The translations under genes were made by a program, and so were the position numbers. Below the pieces are notes generated by a model. The model worked only from the letters and a program-made list of their open reading frames with translations, had not been told where the DNA came from and did not search any database. A stretch of 64,000 bases of DNA from Phragmites australis (taxonomy: Eukaryota > Streptophyta > Magnoliopsida > Poales > Poaceae): contig NC_084922.1 in assembly GCF_958298935.1 (NCBI RefSeq), positions 5,086,501 through 5,150,500 on the forward strand, in the 5' to 3' direction. Every line of letters starts with the position of its first letter. Positions within the stretch are counted from its first letter, which is position 1. Shown here piece after piece: positions 36,970 through 49,076 of the stretch.

Positions 36970-37305
36970 TAGCCCCCAAGCTCTCTCATGATCGCGATTC
37001 GACCTGTGGGTCCCAGGCCAAACATAGTTCACCCCAGGAGTGATTATTGATGCCGTCCGTCCTTAAAGTTCAACTTTTGAGTTCCGCATCACAGGGGGAG
37101 GTTTCAAGTGCCCTGGGAGAGAAGAAAAGGGGAGGCACATTTATCGTCATTGGACCTGAAGGACTTTTGGATCTTTCTGCGTGCCCCCTCGAGTTTCGAC
37201 CGGTTTGAATGCTGTGTTGGTTGGGATGCCGCTGTAGTCTTTTTAAAGGACGAGTGTTTGAGGGTCCTTTAAAGGACGCGCTACCCTCCCTTCTCATCAG
37301 AGAGG

Positions 37306-37869
37306 TTGACGACTTTGGATGAACCGGTAGAGGGGGATTTACTTCCCACCCGGGATCCGCCTGCTGCGGTGCTCCCGGAAGAGGCTTCTGTTGTGGCCGT
37401 GATCGCAAGATTGAAGCCGATACATGCCCGAAAGGCGCCCGCGACCAGCAAGCTTACGCCATTCTACAGAAAGCCGTCCTCTGAAGGGCCGTCCCGCTCT
37501 CCTGCCCTGGCAGATCCCTCGGCTGATGTCATCGATATTTGTGATGACGAGAAGGGGATTGATTGGAGCCTTCTGGAGAAGGAGGTCGATGAAGAGGAAG
37601 AGTTGGAGAAGCAGAAGGAAGGTCTTCAGGGCGCGCTGGAACTGGTCAACAGCTCCAGCAGGGCCTTTGCGTCGGCCGCGCATCTTGGCCCTTACGTTGG
37701 TTGCCGTCCGATCCCTGGAGTGGTGAGCTGCCGTCCTAGGAAGGAGTATAAGAGGTTCCTTGACTCGTTCAGGGATAGAGAGGCGAGTGTTTGGCGGGCT
37801 TTATATGCCAACCTCGCGCTGGTCACTAGAATTAGGGAGGATAGGGCAGGTGAGTATTGGGATAGCTAG
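37306..37869 (+). CDS. Opposite-strand frame (aORF) of the Tat-like element
   Basis: An open frame of 187 codons runs against the element's coding direction, between integrase and 3' LTR. It has no in-frame ATG near its start; the frame opens around 37306 with TTG, so it is partial, spliced or decayed. Visible features are a Pro/Ala/Ser-rich start, an acidic stretch (DVIDICDDEKGIDWS, then KEVDEEEELEKQKEG) that could form a short coiled coil, and a basic tail (SCRPRKEYKRFLDSFRDRE). Antisense frames at this place are known in some Tat-lineage elements such as maize Grande. No enzymatic domain is seen and function is unknown. Confidence 0.5.
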   Translation: MTTLDEPVEGDLLPTRDPPAAVLPEEASVVAVIARLKPIHARKAPATSKLTPFYRKPSSEGPSRSPALADPSADVIDICDDEKGIDWSLLEKEVDEEEELEKQKEGLQGALELVNSSSRAFASAAHLGPYVGCRPIPGVVSCRPRKEYKRFLDSFRDREASVWRALYANLALVTRIREDRAGEYWDS

Positions 37870-38559
37870 CCCGAGTGGGTGTAACTAGTCGGCTTGTAAC
37901 CTATCCTCCTCAAGAATGGAATTTCCTAGGGTCATACGGTGTTCGTCTTCGTTCCGGCCCCCTCCCTAACCCTTGCTGATGGTCGGAGGATAAAAATGGA
38001 GTTCCGCGGTTTATCGGATGGATTGGCGTGGACCACTGCTTGGAGTTTTTTGCGAAAACTTTCCTGGTGTCGATGGAGAGATTTGGCTTAGCTTGTCCCA
38101 TCCTACTCGCTAGTGGGGGTTTTGGCGGGTAGAACATCCATAGCTCGACAAGTCCGTCGATGGCGACCAGCACTCGACCCGAATGAGGACTTGTGGTCTG
38201 GTCATTGTATTTTCTCCCGCCCTTACCCCTGTTATCGCGTGAGCATACGGGACAGGGCTTCGCCCTGTTCGGGAATCTGTGGCCGCTTCGTTGTTTGTCA
38301 CCTTGGTCACCAGGTTCGGTAGTGGTCGTCAAGCGTGGTTGGGCGTTGTGGTCTAGTGCTATGGTTGGAGGACCAATTTGTGGGGAGTCCGCTGCTGGTC
38401 GGGAGGTCCTGCAAAATAGGGAGTCTGGTTTTTTAATTTGAGAACTTACATGTCGTATTCCACGCTCGTCCGGAAGGTCCTACAAAATAGAGAAAACAAA
38501 CCTATTTTTGAGCGACCCTACACATAGAACTTGCGCAACAGGGCAATGATCCAGGAGTT

Positions 38560-39420
38560 GTGTAATTCACGGCCGTCCTCCATGGCTAACTTGACCGTGC
38601 CAGGTCGGGTGACATCGACCACCTTGTAGGTCCCTCCCATTTGGGGGAGAGTTTATTTCGACTGGCCTTATTCTGAATTTGCCTAAGGACGAGGTCGCCT
38701 ACGACCAGTGTTCGTTGTAGTACCCTTCGGTCGTGGTAGCGTCTGAGGCTCTGCTGATATCGGGCGGCTCGAATCAGAGCACGATCACGTTACTCTTCGA
38801 TCAGGTTTATGTCATCCTCTCATCGCGCCACTTGATTGTCGTCCGAGTAGTTGTTGACTCGCGGTGACTGGAGGTAGATTTCAGAGGGGAGCATGGCTTC
38901 CGTGCCAAAGACCAAGAATAAAGGGGTTTCAGCCGTGGCCCGGCTGGGGGGTCGTCCGCAGCGACCAGAGTATTGTGGGGAGTTCGTCCACCCAATATCT
39001 TGAATAGCTTTTAAGCCGATTGAAAACCCAGATTTTGATCCCTTGTAGTATCATCCCATTTGGCCTCTCAACTTGTCCGTTGCTTTGGGGGTGAGCCACA
39101 GATGCATAGCAAACCTTGGTCCCAATTTCCTCGCATTAGTCTTAGAATGCACTACTGGCGAATTGAGTTCTGTTTTTCGTGATTATGCGGTTTGGACTGC
39201 CAAAACTCAATACCAACCCTCGCATGAACTTAATCGCTGCTACGGTGGTGATTTTCCTAACGGGTTCGACCTCGATCCACTTAGTGAACTTATCGATTAC
39301 CACGAACAGGAACTCAAAACCGCTTGGGGCTTTAGAGAATGGTACCACGATATAGAGCCCCCAGACAGCGAAAGGCCAAGAGAGTGGTATGGTTTGCAGT
39401 GCCTGGGCTGGTAGGTTGGT
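38560..39420 (-). pseudogene. Broken integrase of the nested Tat-like element
   Basis: The clearest part is 39142-39348, reading FEFLFVVIDKFTKWIEVEPV, with the first core aspartate context, and later GSPNRIITKNRTQF. In active integrases the latter place holds the second catalytic aspartate (ITD); here it is lysine. Further downstream sequence is interrupted by stops. The enzyme would insert element DNA into the genome but cannot work in this copy. Confidence 0.75.
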
Positions 39421-39692
39421 ATTTTATCCGTGGTACTAACACGACTCGCACCGTTTCACAAGCTCGCAGACATCCTAGAGGACAGTGGGCCAATAAAATC
39501 CTTGCCGAAACGCTTTTCCGACCAGGGTACGGTATGAAGCGTGGCTACCACATATGCCTCCGTGGATATCAGAGAGCATTGTGCTCCCTTCTTTCTAAGT
39601 GATGCATTTCAGTAAGAGGTCGGTGCTCCCTCGGCGGTAGAGGCATCCCTCTACTAGGGAGCATCTACGGGCTTACTGCGAGACCTTTTCTG

Positions 39693-40559
39693 CTAACGCA
39701 TCATCGTTAGGGACTGCTCGGTTCTGAAGGTAGTCCAAGATCTAATCCATCTAGGTTGTACCCGAACCGAGCAGGGTGACCACATGATGGTCGCCCGAGG
39801 TCGACGGCACCGAAGGAGGCATTGCCTCCAAAGGTGTTGCCTCGGGTGCTCCTTTTCGAGTGGAGCATCCCCTTCACCTTGGCCTGAGACCACGGTGGAT
39901 GGTCGTGAGAGTCTTTCTTCAAAGGCTCCGACCGAGACAGATTCTTCAAAGTTATCCTTGTGAGGGACGTGCTTGACCTCAAAGCCGATGAAGCGTCGCT
40001 CTAGTTTTCTCACTTCGGCAAGATATGCCACCATTGTTAGGTCAGAGCACCGAAACTCCTTTTGCACTTGGTTTACAACTAGTAGTGAGTCCCCTATCGC
40101 TAATAGTCGTTTAATCCCAAGTCTGGAGGCTGCTCGCATTCCGGACAAGAGGTCCTCATATTTAGCAGTGTTATTAGTAGCTGAAAAATACAATTGGACT
40201 ACGTACCTGAGGATGTCACTAGTGGATGAGGTCAGAACCACCCCAGCTCCTACTCCCTTTAGGGTGAATGACCTGTCAAAATTCACGGTCCAGTACTCGT
40301 CTGCCTCCAGTCGCTGCACCTGCTCGGGCTCGAAGGACGACCATTCGACTACGAAATCGGCCAGCGCCTGGGACCTGATAGAAGTTTGGGGGACGAACTG
40401 GAGGTTGAATCCCCCAAGCTCTACTGCCCACTTTGCTGTTCTGCTTGTTGCATCTCTATTATGGAGAATTTTCCTAATTGGGAATGAGGAGATCACCTTG
40501 ATCTTGTGAGCCTGGAAGTAGTGTTTGAGATTGCGAGAGGCTATCATGATGGTGTACAA
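39693..40559 (-). pseudogene. RNase H region of the nested Tat-like element
   Basis: An open frame of 288 codons holds the end of one RNase H region (RNLKHYFQAHKIKVISSFPI) and a second RNase H-like domain. In the second, WTVNFDRSFTLKGVGAGVV, NNTAKYEDLL and AIGDSLLVVNQV hold the usual D-E-D positions. A second, archaeal-type RNase H between pol RNase H and integrase is typical of the Tat lineage. It is the longest surviving frame in this element. It opens without a genuine start because it is an internal piece of pol. Confidence 0.8.
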
Positions 40560-41071
40560 TAGTTTTTGAGCCTGTGGGTACCGAGCCTTAGCGTTGTGTA
40601 AGACCTAGCTAACATAGTATACTGGTTGCTGGAGGCCCTCTCACTCGGCGATCAGGACCGCGCTTGCAACCGGTGGTGTCGTGGCAAGATAGAGCAAGAG
40701 CTCCTCATTGGGCCGAGGCGCAGTTAGTATAGGAGGGGTGGTGAGGTACCTTTTGAGTTCTTGGAACGCTGTTTCCACCTTCGGTGTCCACAGGAAGTGG
40801 TCGTTTTTCTTCAGGAGTTTGAAGAGTGGAAGTCCCTTTTCCCCCAGCCTTGAGATGAACCTGCTCAGAGCAGCAATGCATCCTATTAGTTTCTAAACTT
40901 CCTTTAATTTGGTCGGTGGCTGCATCTAGTCGATGGTACTAATCTTGTCAGGGTTTACCTCAATCCCACGATGAGATACGAGGAACCCCAGCAACTTCCG
41001 GACGGAATCCCGAACGTACACTGCTCCAGGTTCAGCTTCATGCGGTACTTTCGTAGATTATCAAATGTTTC

Positions 41072-41740
41072 TTAGAGATCGGCGACCAGGTCCTTCTTGA
41101 TCCGACTCTTGACGACCACATCATCTACATATGCCTCGATGTTTCTCCCGAGCTGTGGCCGGAGAATGAGTTGAATGCACTGTTGGTAAGTGGCGCCGGT
41201 GCTTTTTAGGACAAAAGGCATTTTTACATAACAAAAGACCCCGAAGGGTGTAACAAAAGCCATTTTTTCTTCATCCCCCCTACACATGCTAATCTGATCG
41301 TATCTGACCTGGCATCTAAGAAGCATAACAGGTCGCTGCCAGTAGTTGAGTCAACCAGCTGGTCGATTCGGGGAAGGAGAAAAAGATCTTTCGGGTATGC
41401 CCTTTTTAGGTCAGTGAAGTCGACGCACATCCTCCACTTACCATTGTGCTTTCAGACCATGACTGGGTTAGCCAGCCATTCTGGATACTATACCTCCCGG
41501 ATGAAGCCTGCGTCTAGGAGCTTGTCAGTCTCCTGTCGAAGTGCTTCCTTTCGGTCGGCCGTGAACCGACACACCTTCTTTCTAACGGGTCGTGTGTCCG
41601 GTCGTACAGACAGCTTGTGCTCGATCACATCCATGGGGACTCCGAGCATATTAGACAAATCCCATGAAAAGACATCCGCATTCGCCTGTAGGAAGGTGAT
41701 GAGCGCGAGTTCCTGTTTGGGGTCTAGTGAGGCCCCAATC
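41072..41740 (-). pseudogene. Broken reverse transcriptase of the nested Tat-like element
   Basis: The RT fingers read MCVDFTDLKRAYPKDLFLLP and LVDSTTGSDLLCFLDA at 41224-41430. A frameshift then moves to another frame, which carries TPFGVFCYVKMPFVLKSTGA, TYQQCIQ and the active-site motif YVDDVVVKS at 41072-41326. Sequence up to about 41740 contains further degraded RT text. The catalytic aspartates survive, but the frame does not. Confidence 0.8.
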
Positions 41741-41872
41741 TAGACTGTCTTAGTCGGGTTGGTGTCATCCAGGCTTACTGGTTTGAGTAGATCGTCTGGG
41801 CTGGCAACGACCTAGACTTTTACTAGCCGTCTGCAAGGTTCAGCGATCTTGGGCTGCGACCTGGGAGTTAGC

Positions 41873-42256
41873 TCAGCCATGTCGAGTCTCCTTGTCATAG
41901 TGCAAGGTCGTCTTGGCATTGCTAGCAATGGTGATGGCCCCTGTTGGCCCAGGGATCTTGATTGCCTGGGACACGTAGTGAGTGACGGCCATGAACTGGG
42001 CTATTGCCGGTCGCCTGAGGATCGCGTTATATGCTGTCCCGAAGTTGGCCACATCGAAGAGGATCCTTTCGGTCCTGAAGTTGTCCGGTAAGCTAAAGGT
42101 GACCGGTAGCTCGATTCGTCCTAGCGGCTTGGCCAAGAAGCCCGGGGTGATCCCGAAGAAAGGTGGGGATGGCTTTAATGAGCTTCTCGGAATTTGCAGG
42201 GCGTCCAGTGCATCGGTGGAGAGAAGGTTGATCGAGCTCCCACCGTCGATGAGCAC
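41873..42256 (-). pseudogene. Aspartic protease of the nested Tat-like element
   Basis: The open frame starts LIDGGSSINLLSTDAL, the DGGS form of the retropepsin active site common in Tat elements. It continues with GRIELPVTFSLPDNFRTE and AQFMAVTHYVSQAIKIPG. It lies between gag and RT as expected. The neighbouring sequence on both sides is shifted or stopped. Confidence 0.8.
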
Positions 42257-43096
42257 ACGACCTAGCTAGATGTTCTGTACCGTGGGTTCGACCATGATGG
42301 GGTAGTGACCAGGGCGTCTGACGCATGCCGGATGGTCGGCCTAGCTGAAGGTGAGCGGGACCTCCGACCACTTGAGGTGCAGGCTCGGGTTTGATGCGGT
42401 TTCCCACACTTCCTGGACCACCGACTTATATTCCCTATTAGAGGATTATGTCACGGCCCGTCTGAAGATGTGATTGATCATGTGGTCGGCCTGCTGGTAC
42501 CCTAGCACCGACTGGTCGGGGGCGGCCTGGTCTTCAACATTGTCGCCATGTTTGTGCTTGCGCCCTCTGGGCTCCTGGTTGATGATGCCTCGTACGACCT
42601 TGCATTCGGTTAGGTCGTGGGCGTCCGTATGGTGGATAGGGTAGTAGCTGCGACCCTTTTCCCGTCCTTCTTTTTGAAGCGTCAACGTGTAAGGTCGGCT
42701 TGTTCGACTGCCAAGACCTCGGGGGTCCGGCCTTTCGCTTGCTCTTCTTGTCTTTCCGGTCGGCTCCTTTGGAAGAGTTGGGCCGGTCGGTCGCCGAGCG
42801 CGACCTAGAGTCGATCTGCCGCTCTAGGGCCTCGACAGCCTGTGCGCATTTGTTCGCGAGCTCGAAGAGCTCGGTGGTGTTTCAAATCACCCGGGTAGCC
42901 AGCTTCTCAACCATTTACTGGTCCTTGACAACCCTCTTGAACGCTATGACCACGAATTCTCCCGTGATCCTCTTTATGGTGTTCCGGTGCTTAGTGAAGC
43001 GCCGGATGTAGTCTCGTAGCGACTCGCCTTGTCGCTGTTGAACCTGATACAGATCGTCCTCGACCCCTGGTCGGGCGTAGGTTCCCTGAAAGTTGG

Positions 43097-46000
43097 TGTA
43101 ACACCCTAATTTTTTCACCTTTAGAAATTTCTTAAAATTTCCTAAAATTTAAAATGAATTTAAATAATTAAAAAGAGTAAAATCCTATTTTATATAAAAG
43201 AAAATATATTTGACATAGGATATAATTGATTATTATGCATTCATGCTGAATTAGGCAAATAGGATTTTTATTTGGCTTTTGATGGATTTTATGTGAAGAT
43301 CATTTGCTTTGAATTTGAATTTGAATTTGGATTTGAATTTATAAAGAAAAAAAAGAAAAGAATAAACCTTCTCTCGGGCTGCCTTTTTCTCCCCCCCCCC
43401 GGCCCAAACCACCTTTCGGCCTGGTCTAGCGCGCCCAACTGGCCTCTCAGCCCCGCCTCCCTCCCGCCTGGGCTGCACTCGTCCGCCTCAGCCCATTCCT
43501 GTGCATGCCACCAGCCCGCCGCACCGAAGACGCCTACGCCAAAGCCGCCTTCGCCGTCGCCGTCGTCTCCGACCCGGAGTCTGCCACTGCACCGTCGTCC
43601 CGAGTCTGAGAGGAATACGAGCCAGCCGCCTTCCTTTTTCCTCACAAGATCCTGCCTATATAAGCAGAACCCCTCTCTCGAACTCATCTCATCCCAAATC
43701 CGCTGAGTCCAGAGCCGAATTCACCGATTTCGAGCCCCGCCGCCGCCATTGTCGCCGCCCTTCGGTTGAGCTCGCCGCCGAGCAGCCCTAGCGCCGTTGA
43801 GCTTCAACCGAGTAGCCCAGCAGAACTGCGGCCGATCATTGAAGCTCTCCCCGCTGTCGCCTTGGCCCCTCCGCCGCCGGAGACCCCTTCCCGACGAGAT
43901 CCCGAGGCCCCCCACCGTCCCTTCCGTCGTCTCCCGCCTTCCCGTGCCACCAAGCCCGCGGTAAGCTTCAAAACGGATTCCCCGCGCTCCCCTGGTTCTA
44001 TTGCGCCGCTCGTCGTCACCGCCGGCGAGATGGAGCCGATTCCGACGAAAATCCCGACCATGTGCCGGCGCTGCCCCTCGGTCGCCGCCGTCCCGCTCCT
44101 CTCTGGCCGCCCGATCCACCCTCAGCTGTCGGATCCAAAACCCACGGCCGAGATTAGATCGCATTTATACCCCTTCGGCTAACCAACCAGAAGCTGCCAC
44201 GTGTCGCTTCTTAAACCAGTCAGCAGCCATGCCATGTCATCCAGCCACCTCAGCTGCCACCTAGCCCTTTTTGCTAATATGTCATCCCTGTCACCGTGCC
44301 ACGTCAGCCAGAGCAGCTCAGTCGATATTTCAAGCTTTTTTAGTATAAAAATAAATCTAATAATTCCTAGAAATTGGTAATTTTGCAGAAAACCCCTAGA
44401 CTTTTTCTGTAATAACAAAAGAGCCCTATCTTTTTACAGTTAAGTCCCTATACTTTTCTATAATTACAATTAGGTCCCCTATTTTTACAAAAAGGTCCCT
44501 GAACTTTCTGTTTAATTCAAAATAAGCCATTTTCTTTTCCAGATTTAACCCTAGATTTGTTTTAGCCCTAACTTTTTCATCGTAGCTCCGTTTTAAGCGA
44601 TTCTTGCGCCGATAGATTCATTTTTCAGTGCTCTTTCTTTCTAATCAGCTTTTATCTCATTGTTCTTTTGTTTTGTGATATGTTCTTAGTGTATCTTGTT
44701 TGTTTGTTTGCCGATTATTGTGCAATTAGCCGACAACTTCCCGGATCAATTTGAGGAACATCAAGACTAGGAGCAAGAATACACTGAGCAGCAGCAAGGA
44801 AAAGGCAACTGTCCTTGATCATATTGAACCTATGTTTTTAAATATTTTATTTTACAAAATTGCATGCAATATCTGTCAATATAATGGGTAGTCACCTATG
44901 TTAGGGTTTTTTCTAGATTTTCCCTTATCATCCCTTGGAACCTAGATGGTTTATGGTTAGGTGTCTTTTATGGGTAGAATGCTTAGCCATGCTTTTGGGA
45001 TGTTAAGAAGTGTCATGATCTTGACTAATGAATATATACAACATTGATGGTTAATGTGTTAATGGTCTAGCAACATGGAACCTTAGGCCTTGAGCAAAGT
45101 GGTTTTGATGGGTAATATGGTCATGATGTTGGTTTAGTGTTTGCTCAAGTAACCTAAGTAAGGACCGGTTCGTTGAGCGACAACCCAAGAAGTAATGTAC
45201 CAACCACGAGGCTGATATGGGTAAGACGTGACATACTGATTAGAGTCTGTCTAGTGTGTGTTGGGTCAGCACAAAAAGGGGGCTTCTGGGTAGGAGCTTA
45301 GCTTGCGTAAAGCCTGGTGGTGAAACCTAGTGGGCAGACACATACTGGATTAGTCTCTGGTTAGTGGAAAGTGTCATACAGTGATTCTTGGTGGCACACC
45401 ACTGGCATGTGTTAAGTGTCTTGCAAACACGGCAACATGGAATTCACTGACTCGTGGGAAAAGCTGGACAACCTCTGCAGAGTGTAAAACTGTTATAACA
45501 GCCGTGCTCATGGATATGAGAGATTTGGATCCTCACATGATTAGAGGGTGGGTGGTTATGGTTCTGGTACAGGGAGTACTAGATGGTGTGGTTTTGGTTA
45601 TAGTACAGGGAGTACTAGACGGTTATGGTGTGCAAGGTGGGGAGCCTTGTATGCTAGGTGTTGGATTGTTTGGGTTACATTCATTTAATAACTGCTTAAT
45701 ACTTTTGAGTCCAAATGTGTTTTTATTACTCGCATTTACGCAATTATACCATGTGTTAGCCTATTCTTGATATAAGCCTGCATATCATTACTTTCCCACA
45801 CTTGCTGAGTACTTTATGTGCTCACCCTTGCTTTCTCCTACAAAAATATATACTGCTCAGTGAAAGACTTTGAAGATTTCCAAGACGACGACCTGGTGTT
45901 CTAAGGAGCGTGTCTTCCAGTTGGTGCCTGTGGAGTGTTTGGTCATCAATGTTTTCGTCCCGCTGCCGTCGTTTAGGTGCTATCATTTAGTTTAATATTT

Positions 46001-46158
46001 GAGGTTGTTTAGGTGAAGTCTTTTATTTGTAAGAAGTGAACGTTTATTTAATTAAAGTAATGCTTTTGCTACTTCACCTATGACGTCCTTATGTGTGTTA
46101 AACTTCCTAGGCACACATAAGCCGCACTTGGTTTTGTCCGTTAAAACCGGGTGTGAAA
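43097..46158 (+). mobile_element. Solo LTR of a Tekay-type chromovirus
   Basis: It starts TGTAACACCC, ends GGGTGTGAAA (changed from the expected GGGTGTTACA) and is 3062 bp long. The flanking five bases are GTTGG on both sides (43092-43096 and 46159-46163), a perfect target duplication. Its layout resembles that of the LTR at 53185-56232: AT-rich start, GC-rich leader with TATATAAG at 43657-43664, and a CTTGATCATATTG-like block. Much of the sequence differs, so it is a related but distinct family. It probably arose by recombination between the two LTRs of a full element. Confidence 0.9.
43657..43664 (+). promoter_or_regulatory. TATA box of the solo LTR
   Basis: TATATAAG sits 560 bases into the LTR, before a pyrimidine-rich CCCCTCTCTCG stretch. 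It would start the element's transcript in the GC-rich part of the LTR. Confidence 0.55.
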
Positions 46159-47440
46159 GTTGGCGACGAACTGGTCGCATAGGTCCTCCCAGGAGTGAAC
46201 CAACCTGCGTGGGAGATTCATCAACCAGGACCGGGCGGAACCCGTCAGGGAAGTAGGGAAGTAGTTAGCCATAACCTTCCCGTGTCCTCCGATGGCCTGC
46301 ACTATGGTGGTGTAGATCTGTAGGAACTCTTCCGGGTTGGTCGAGCCATCATACTTTTCGGCTAGGACTGCCCGGAATTTGGCCGGTCAGCGCACCTCTC
46401 GTAACCTGGCAGACAGGGTGTTACACCCCGTCCCGTAACGAGGCGCTGCTCGTTGCTGGACGACGGTGTGTCTTCTGGGGGAGAGACGGCGGTCTCTGGG
46501 CCCTGGCAATGGGGTTGAGCCGTCCGATGCCTGCCTGCAGGGGAAGGCGTAGGTAGGGCTATTTGCCCTTTTCTTGCACCCATCGGGCCCTGTTCTCCTC
46601 CTCTCTAGTGGCCACCTGGCTCTAGAGTATGCCATGAAGGTCACATTGGTGTACGGAGTTGCGTAGGTCGAAGGGTTGGCCACCCCGACTTGGTGGTGGC
46701 CCACAGGTACTCCCTGTGGTTGAGGGAGCATGAAACTTATTCTGTCGTGGGCCCGGCTATGACCCATGGCGACCACGACCCTCACCGAACCTTGTGACAA
46801 GCGCAGTGCATGTCGACGTGGTCTGGCACCGGGCGGTCTCGACTAGGAGGGTGAGATCACGTAGCTATGGTGCCGTCGGCGAGCCTTTAGGTATGGGCAC
46901 TGGCGGGTGGCTGAGGAGAACTTGTAGGGTCTAGAGGTTCTGTGCTAACATCATGGTCACGTAGTCGAGACGCTGGGCGTGGAGTGGTGATAGGTCATGA
47001 GGTGGGGAGCCCCCAGTGTTAGGGCGGCGTGATGGATTAAGTGAAGACGCCACCGTAGAAAACACCCTGTGCAGGGGCTCCTCGGGATGGTGCTGGGAAT
47101 GCTAGGGCTATCTTGAAGCTCCTGCCTGTTCGGCGCCAGGCTGATTTCCCTCTAGGCGAAAAGCCAGGGGTTCGCCGTCGGTGTTTGAGACGTGGGGCCC
47201 TCCAGTGCCCTCTGTGGAATAGGTCGCCATGCAGACCTCGTGTTGGGTCTCGGAGCTCCTTGATTCCAGTTCGGTGTCCCATGCCTGGAGTACATCTGGT
47301 TCATCCGGATGGTACCCCATGAAAAATACGTCACGGGGGCCAGGGTCCTCTGAACGAAACTCAGCGTTTGCTGTGGATTCGGCCATGGGTAGCCTGATCA
47401 AGTTTTTTCAAACTTACTGAAACGACAAAAAAGCGCCCCC

Positions 47441-47456
47441 TACCTAGCGTGCCAAA
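47441..47456 (-). other. Primer-binding site of the nested Tat-like element
   Basis: On the minus strand, directly after the 5' LTR, the sequence reads TTTGGCACGCTAGGTA. The plus-strand element has GTTGGCGTGCCAGATAGG at the same place. The tRNA is not identified. Confidence 0.6.
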
Positions 47457-48412
47457 TGTCGAGGGTAAATCCCTGACAGTGATTCCGGGGTATGTTGGAC
47501 AGTGGGTGCGTGAATGGTGTTTCAGGGACTGGGTGTGTTTGTGTGTAGATGATGGATTCGGGGACACCAGGGATTATACAGGTTCGAGTCTCCTAGAGTA
47601 TAACATCCTTACGTCCCATGTTTGTGTTATAGTAGATCTCACTTGGTTACTGATAGTGTTCTACCAGTTTGCCAGAATTGATCTCTCTTGGTTACATACG
47701 GAGTCCTCATCCCTTTATATCGTAGGGATAAAGAGAACTTACAAGCGGGCCCTACACAGATGACCTTTGCTCATTCTAATATTTAACTCAACTCATCATT
47801 ACGGAGTACCGACGATGCCAATTTGCTCTGATGGCATTGTATATCATGCCACCGCGCGCCGTGTTTTTTTAGCCTGTAGAGCCTTATCTTGCTGCATTTA
47901 TTGTGATGAGACAGAACGATGCCCTTCTGCACCGTCCCCATCTGCTTGCCTCTCTACGCCATCCCTGTCCACTTTCCTCTGTGTCGTTCCCATCCACTTG
48001 CCTTATGTACGGTTCCTATCCACTTGCCTCTGTGCCATCTTCGTCCACTTGCCCTGCCGGATGTCTGACAACATCCCATCTGTCGTGCGGCGTGCGGCGT
48101 CCTGTAAAGTCTCACTCCGTAGCCTTTGATGCTACGAGATGGGACAACGCCCCCTACACCGCCCATGACCTTATCCGTCAGGGTCGATTCCTGGTGAAGA
48201 GAAGCATTCGGGCGAGTGTCCAATCCAGTCCCTCGACTAGGGGGACTGGTCGTGGGTTTGTGTAGAGGCGTAGCGAGATTGGTCGCTAGAGGCCTTACAC
48301 TGGTCAGGGTAGGTCATCGACCGATTAGCGTTTTTAGGAGATGTTCCCCTAGCTGTTTGCACCCTTCGTGGGGCTTGTTAGCCGGGGTACCCCTTTACTT
48401 GATACACCGACA
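47457..48412 (-). repeat. 5' LTR of the nested Tat-like element
   Basis: 956 bp, begins TGTCGAGGGTAAATCCCT, ends ACACCGACA, and is followed by the duplicated GCACT. It pairs with 36012-36969. Confidence 0.9.
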
Positions 48413-48417
48413 GCACT

Positions 48418-49004
48418 GCCCTGTCCCGTAGCATTAAATGCTACGGATGGGGCCTTGCGGGCCTTCGCAGCACCGCACGGTTGATGAGACAGTGTCTGCA
48501 AAATAACTAGGCAAGTGGACAGTTTTGCAGGTAGACTTGTGTTGCACAGGGACATGACGGCTTGGTAGACGATCTTTTGATGCACGATGATGGGACGGGC
48601 CGAGCGGCCAGGGAAGGCAGGTGTGGAGGCATTCCACAGTTGGGACAGGCACTCAAAGCTCTCAGGGCAAGTTTGCCTCACCTGGTTCTCCAGGATATGA
48701 TCCAAGAGTTGAATATCTAGCCAGACATGGGTCTGCTAATCGGGGTCCGCTTGTATGTTCTTGCTCTCTCTAGTATATAAAGAGAGAAGGACCCGATTTG
48801 TAAACGAGGACGGGTAACCTATTCGCTAGCACTCATAACAATATACACATGATGTAGGGCTATTATCCTTCGGGAGACCTGAACCTGAATAACCCTGGTG
48901 TTCTTGAGTTCACACACACATTGACGAAAGCACACCTTCAGCGTTGTTCACGCGCCCTTCGACCGGTACACCCTAAAATCATTGTCAGGGATTAACCCTC
49001 GACA
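48418..49004 (+). repeat. 5' LTR of the old Tat-like element, second part
   Basis: It continues the LTR begun at 35708 after the nested insertion. It holds a TATA box (TATATAAAG at 48774-48782) and ends AACCCTCGACA, the inverse of its TGTCG start. Confidence 0.75.
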
Positions 49005-49022
49005 GTTGGCGTGCCAGATAGG
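49005..49022 (+). other. Primer-binding site of the old Tat-like element
   Basis: GTTGGCGTGCCAGATAGG follows the LTR end immediately. The similar sequence at the corresponding place in the minus-strand element supports the call. Confidence 0.65.
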
Positions 49023-49076
49023 CGGCACGTTTCGGTAGGTGTTAGTGATTAGATTGGGCTACTCTTGGACGGATCC

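Larger units (their letters stand above)
42446..47386 (-). pseudogene. Gag of the nested Tat-like element, split by a solo LTR
   Basis: The likely start is ATG at 47386 (MAESTANAEF). The same 5' part also occurs in the plus-strand element (49077 onward). Gag pieces run to 46159, are interrupted by the solo LTR (43097-46158 plus duplicated GTTGG), and resume from 43096 with GTYARPGVEDDLYQVQQRQG and ESLRDYIRRFTKHRNTI. The reading phase of the gag core is the same on both sides of the insertion. A linker with HDLTECKVVRGIINQEPR follows at 42446-42685. Stops elsewhere show gag was already decaying or has decayed since. Confidence 0.8.
36012..48412 (-). mobile_element. Tat-like Ty3/gypsy element nested in the older LTR
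   Basis: Both LTRs are present (36012-36969 and 47457-48412), flanked by a perfect 5-bp duplication GCACT (36007-36011 and 48413-48417). On the minus strand the order is 5' LTR, primer-binding site, gag, protease, RT, RNase H, integrase, then an open frame on the opposite strand and the 3' LTR. A solo LTR of 3062 bp plus 5 bp of duplication sits inside gag. Without it the element is about 9.3 kb. Coding regions are broken in many places. The extra RNase H-like domain and the opposite-strand frame before the 3' LTR point to the Tat lineage. Confidence 0.9.
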
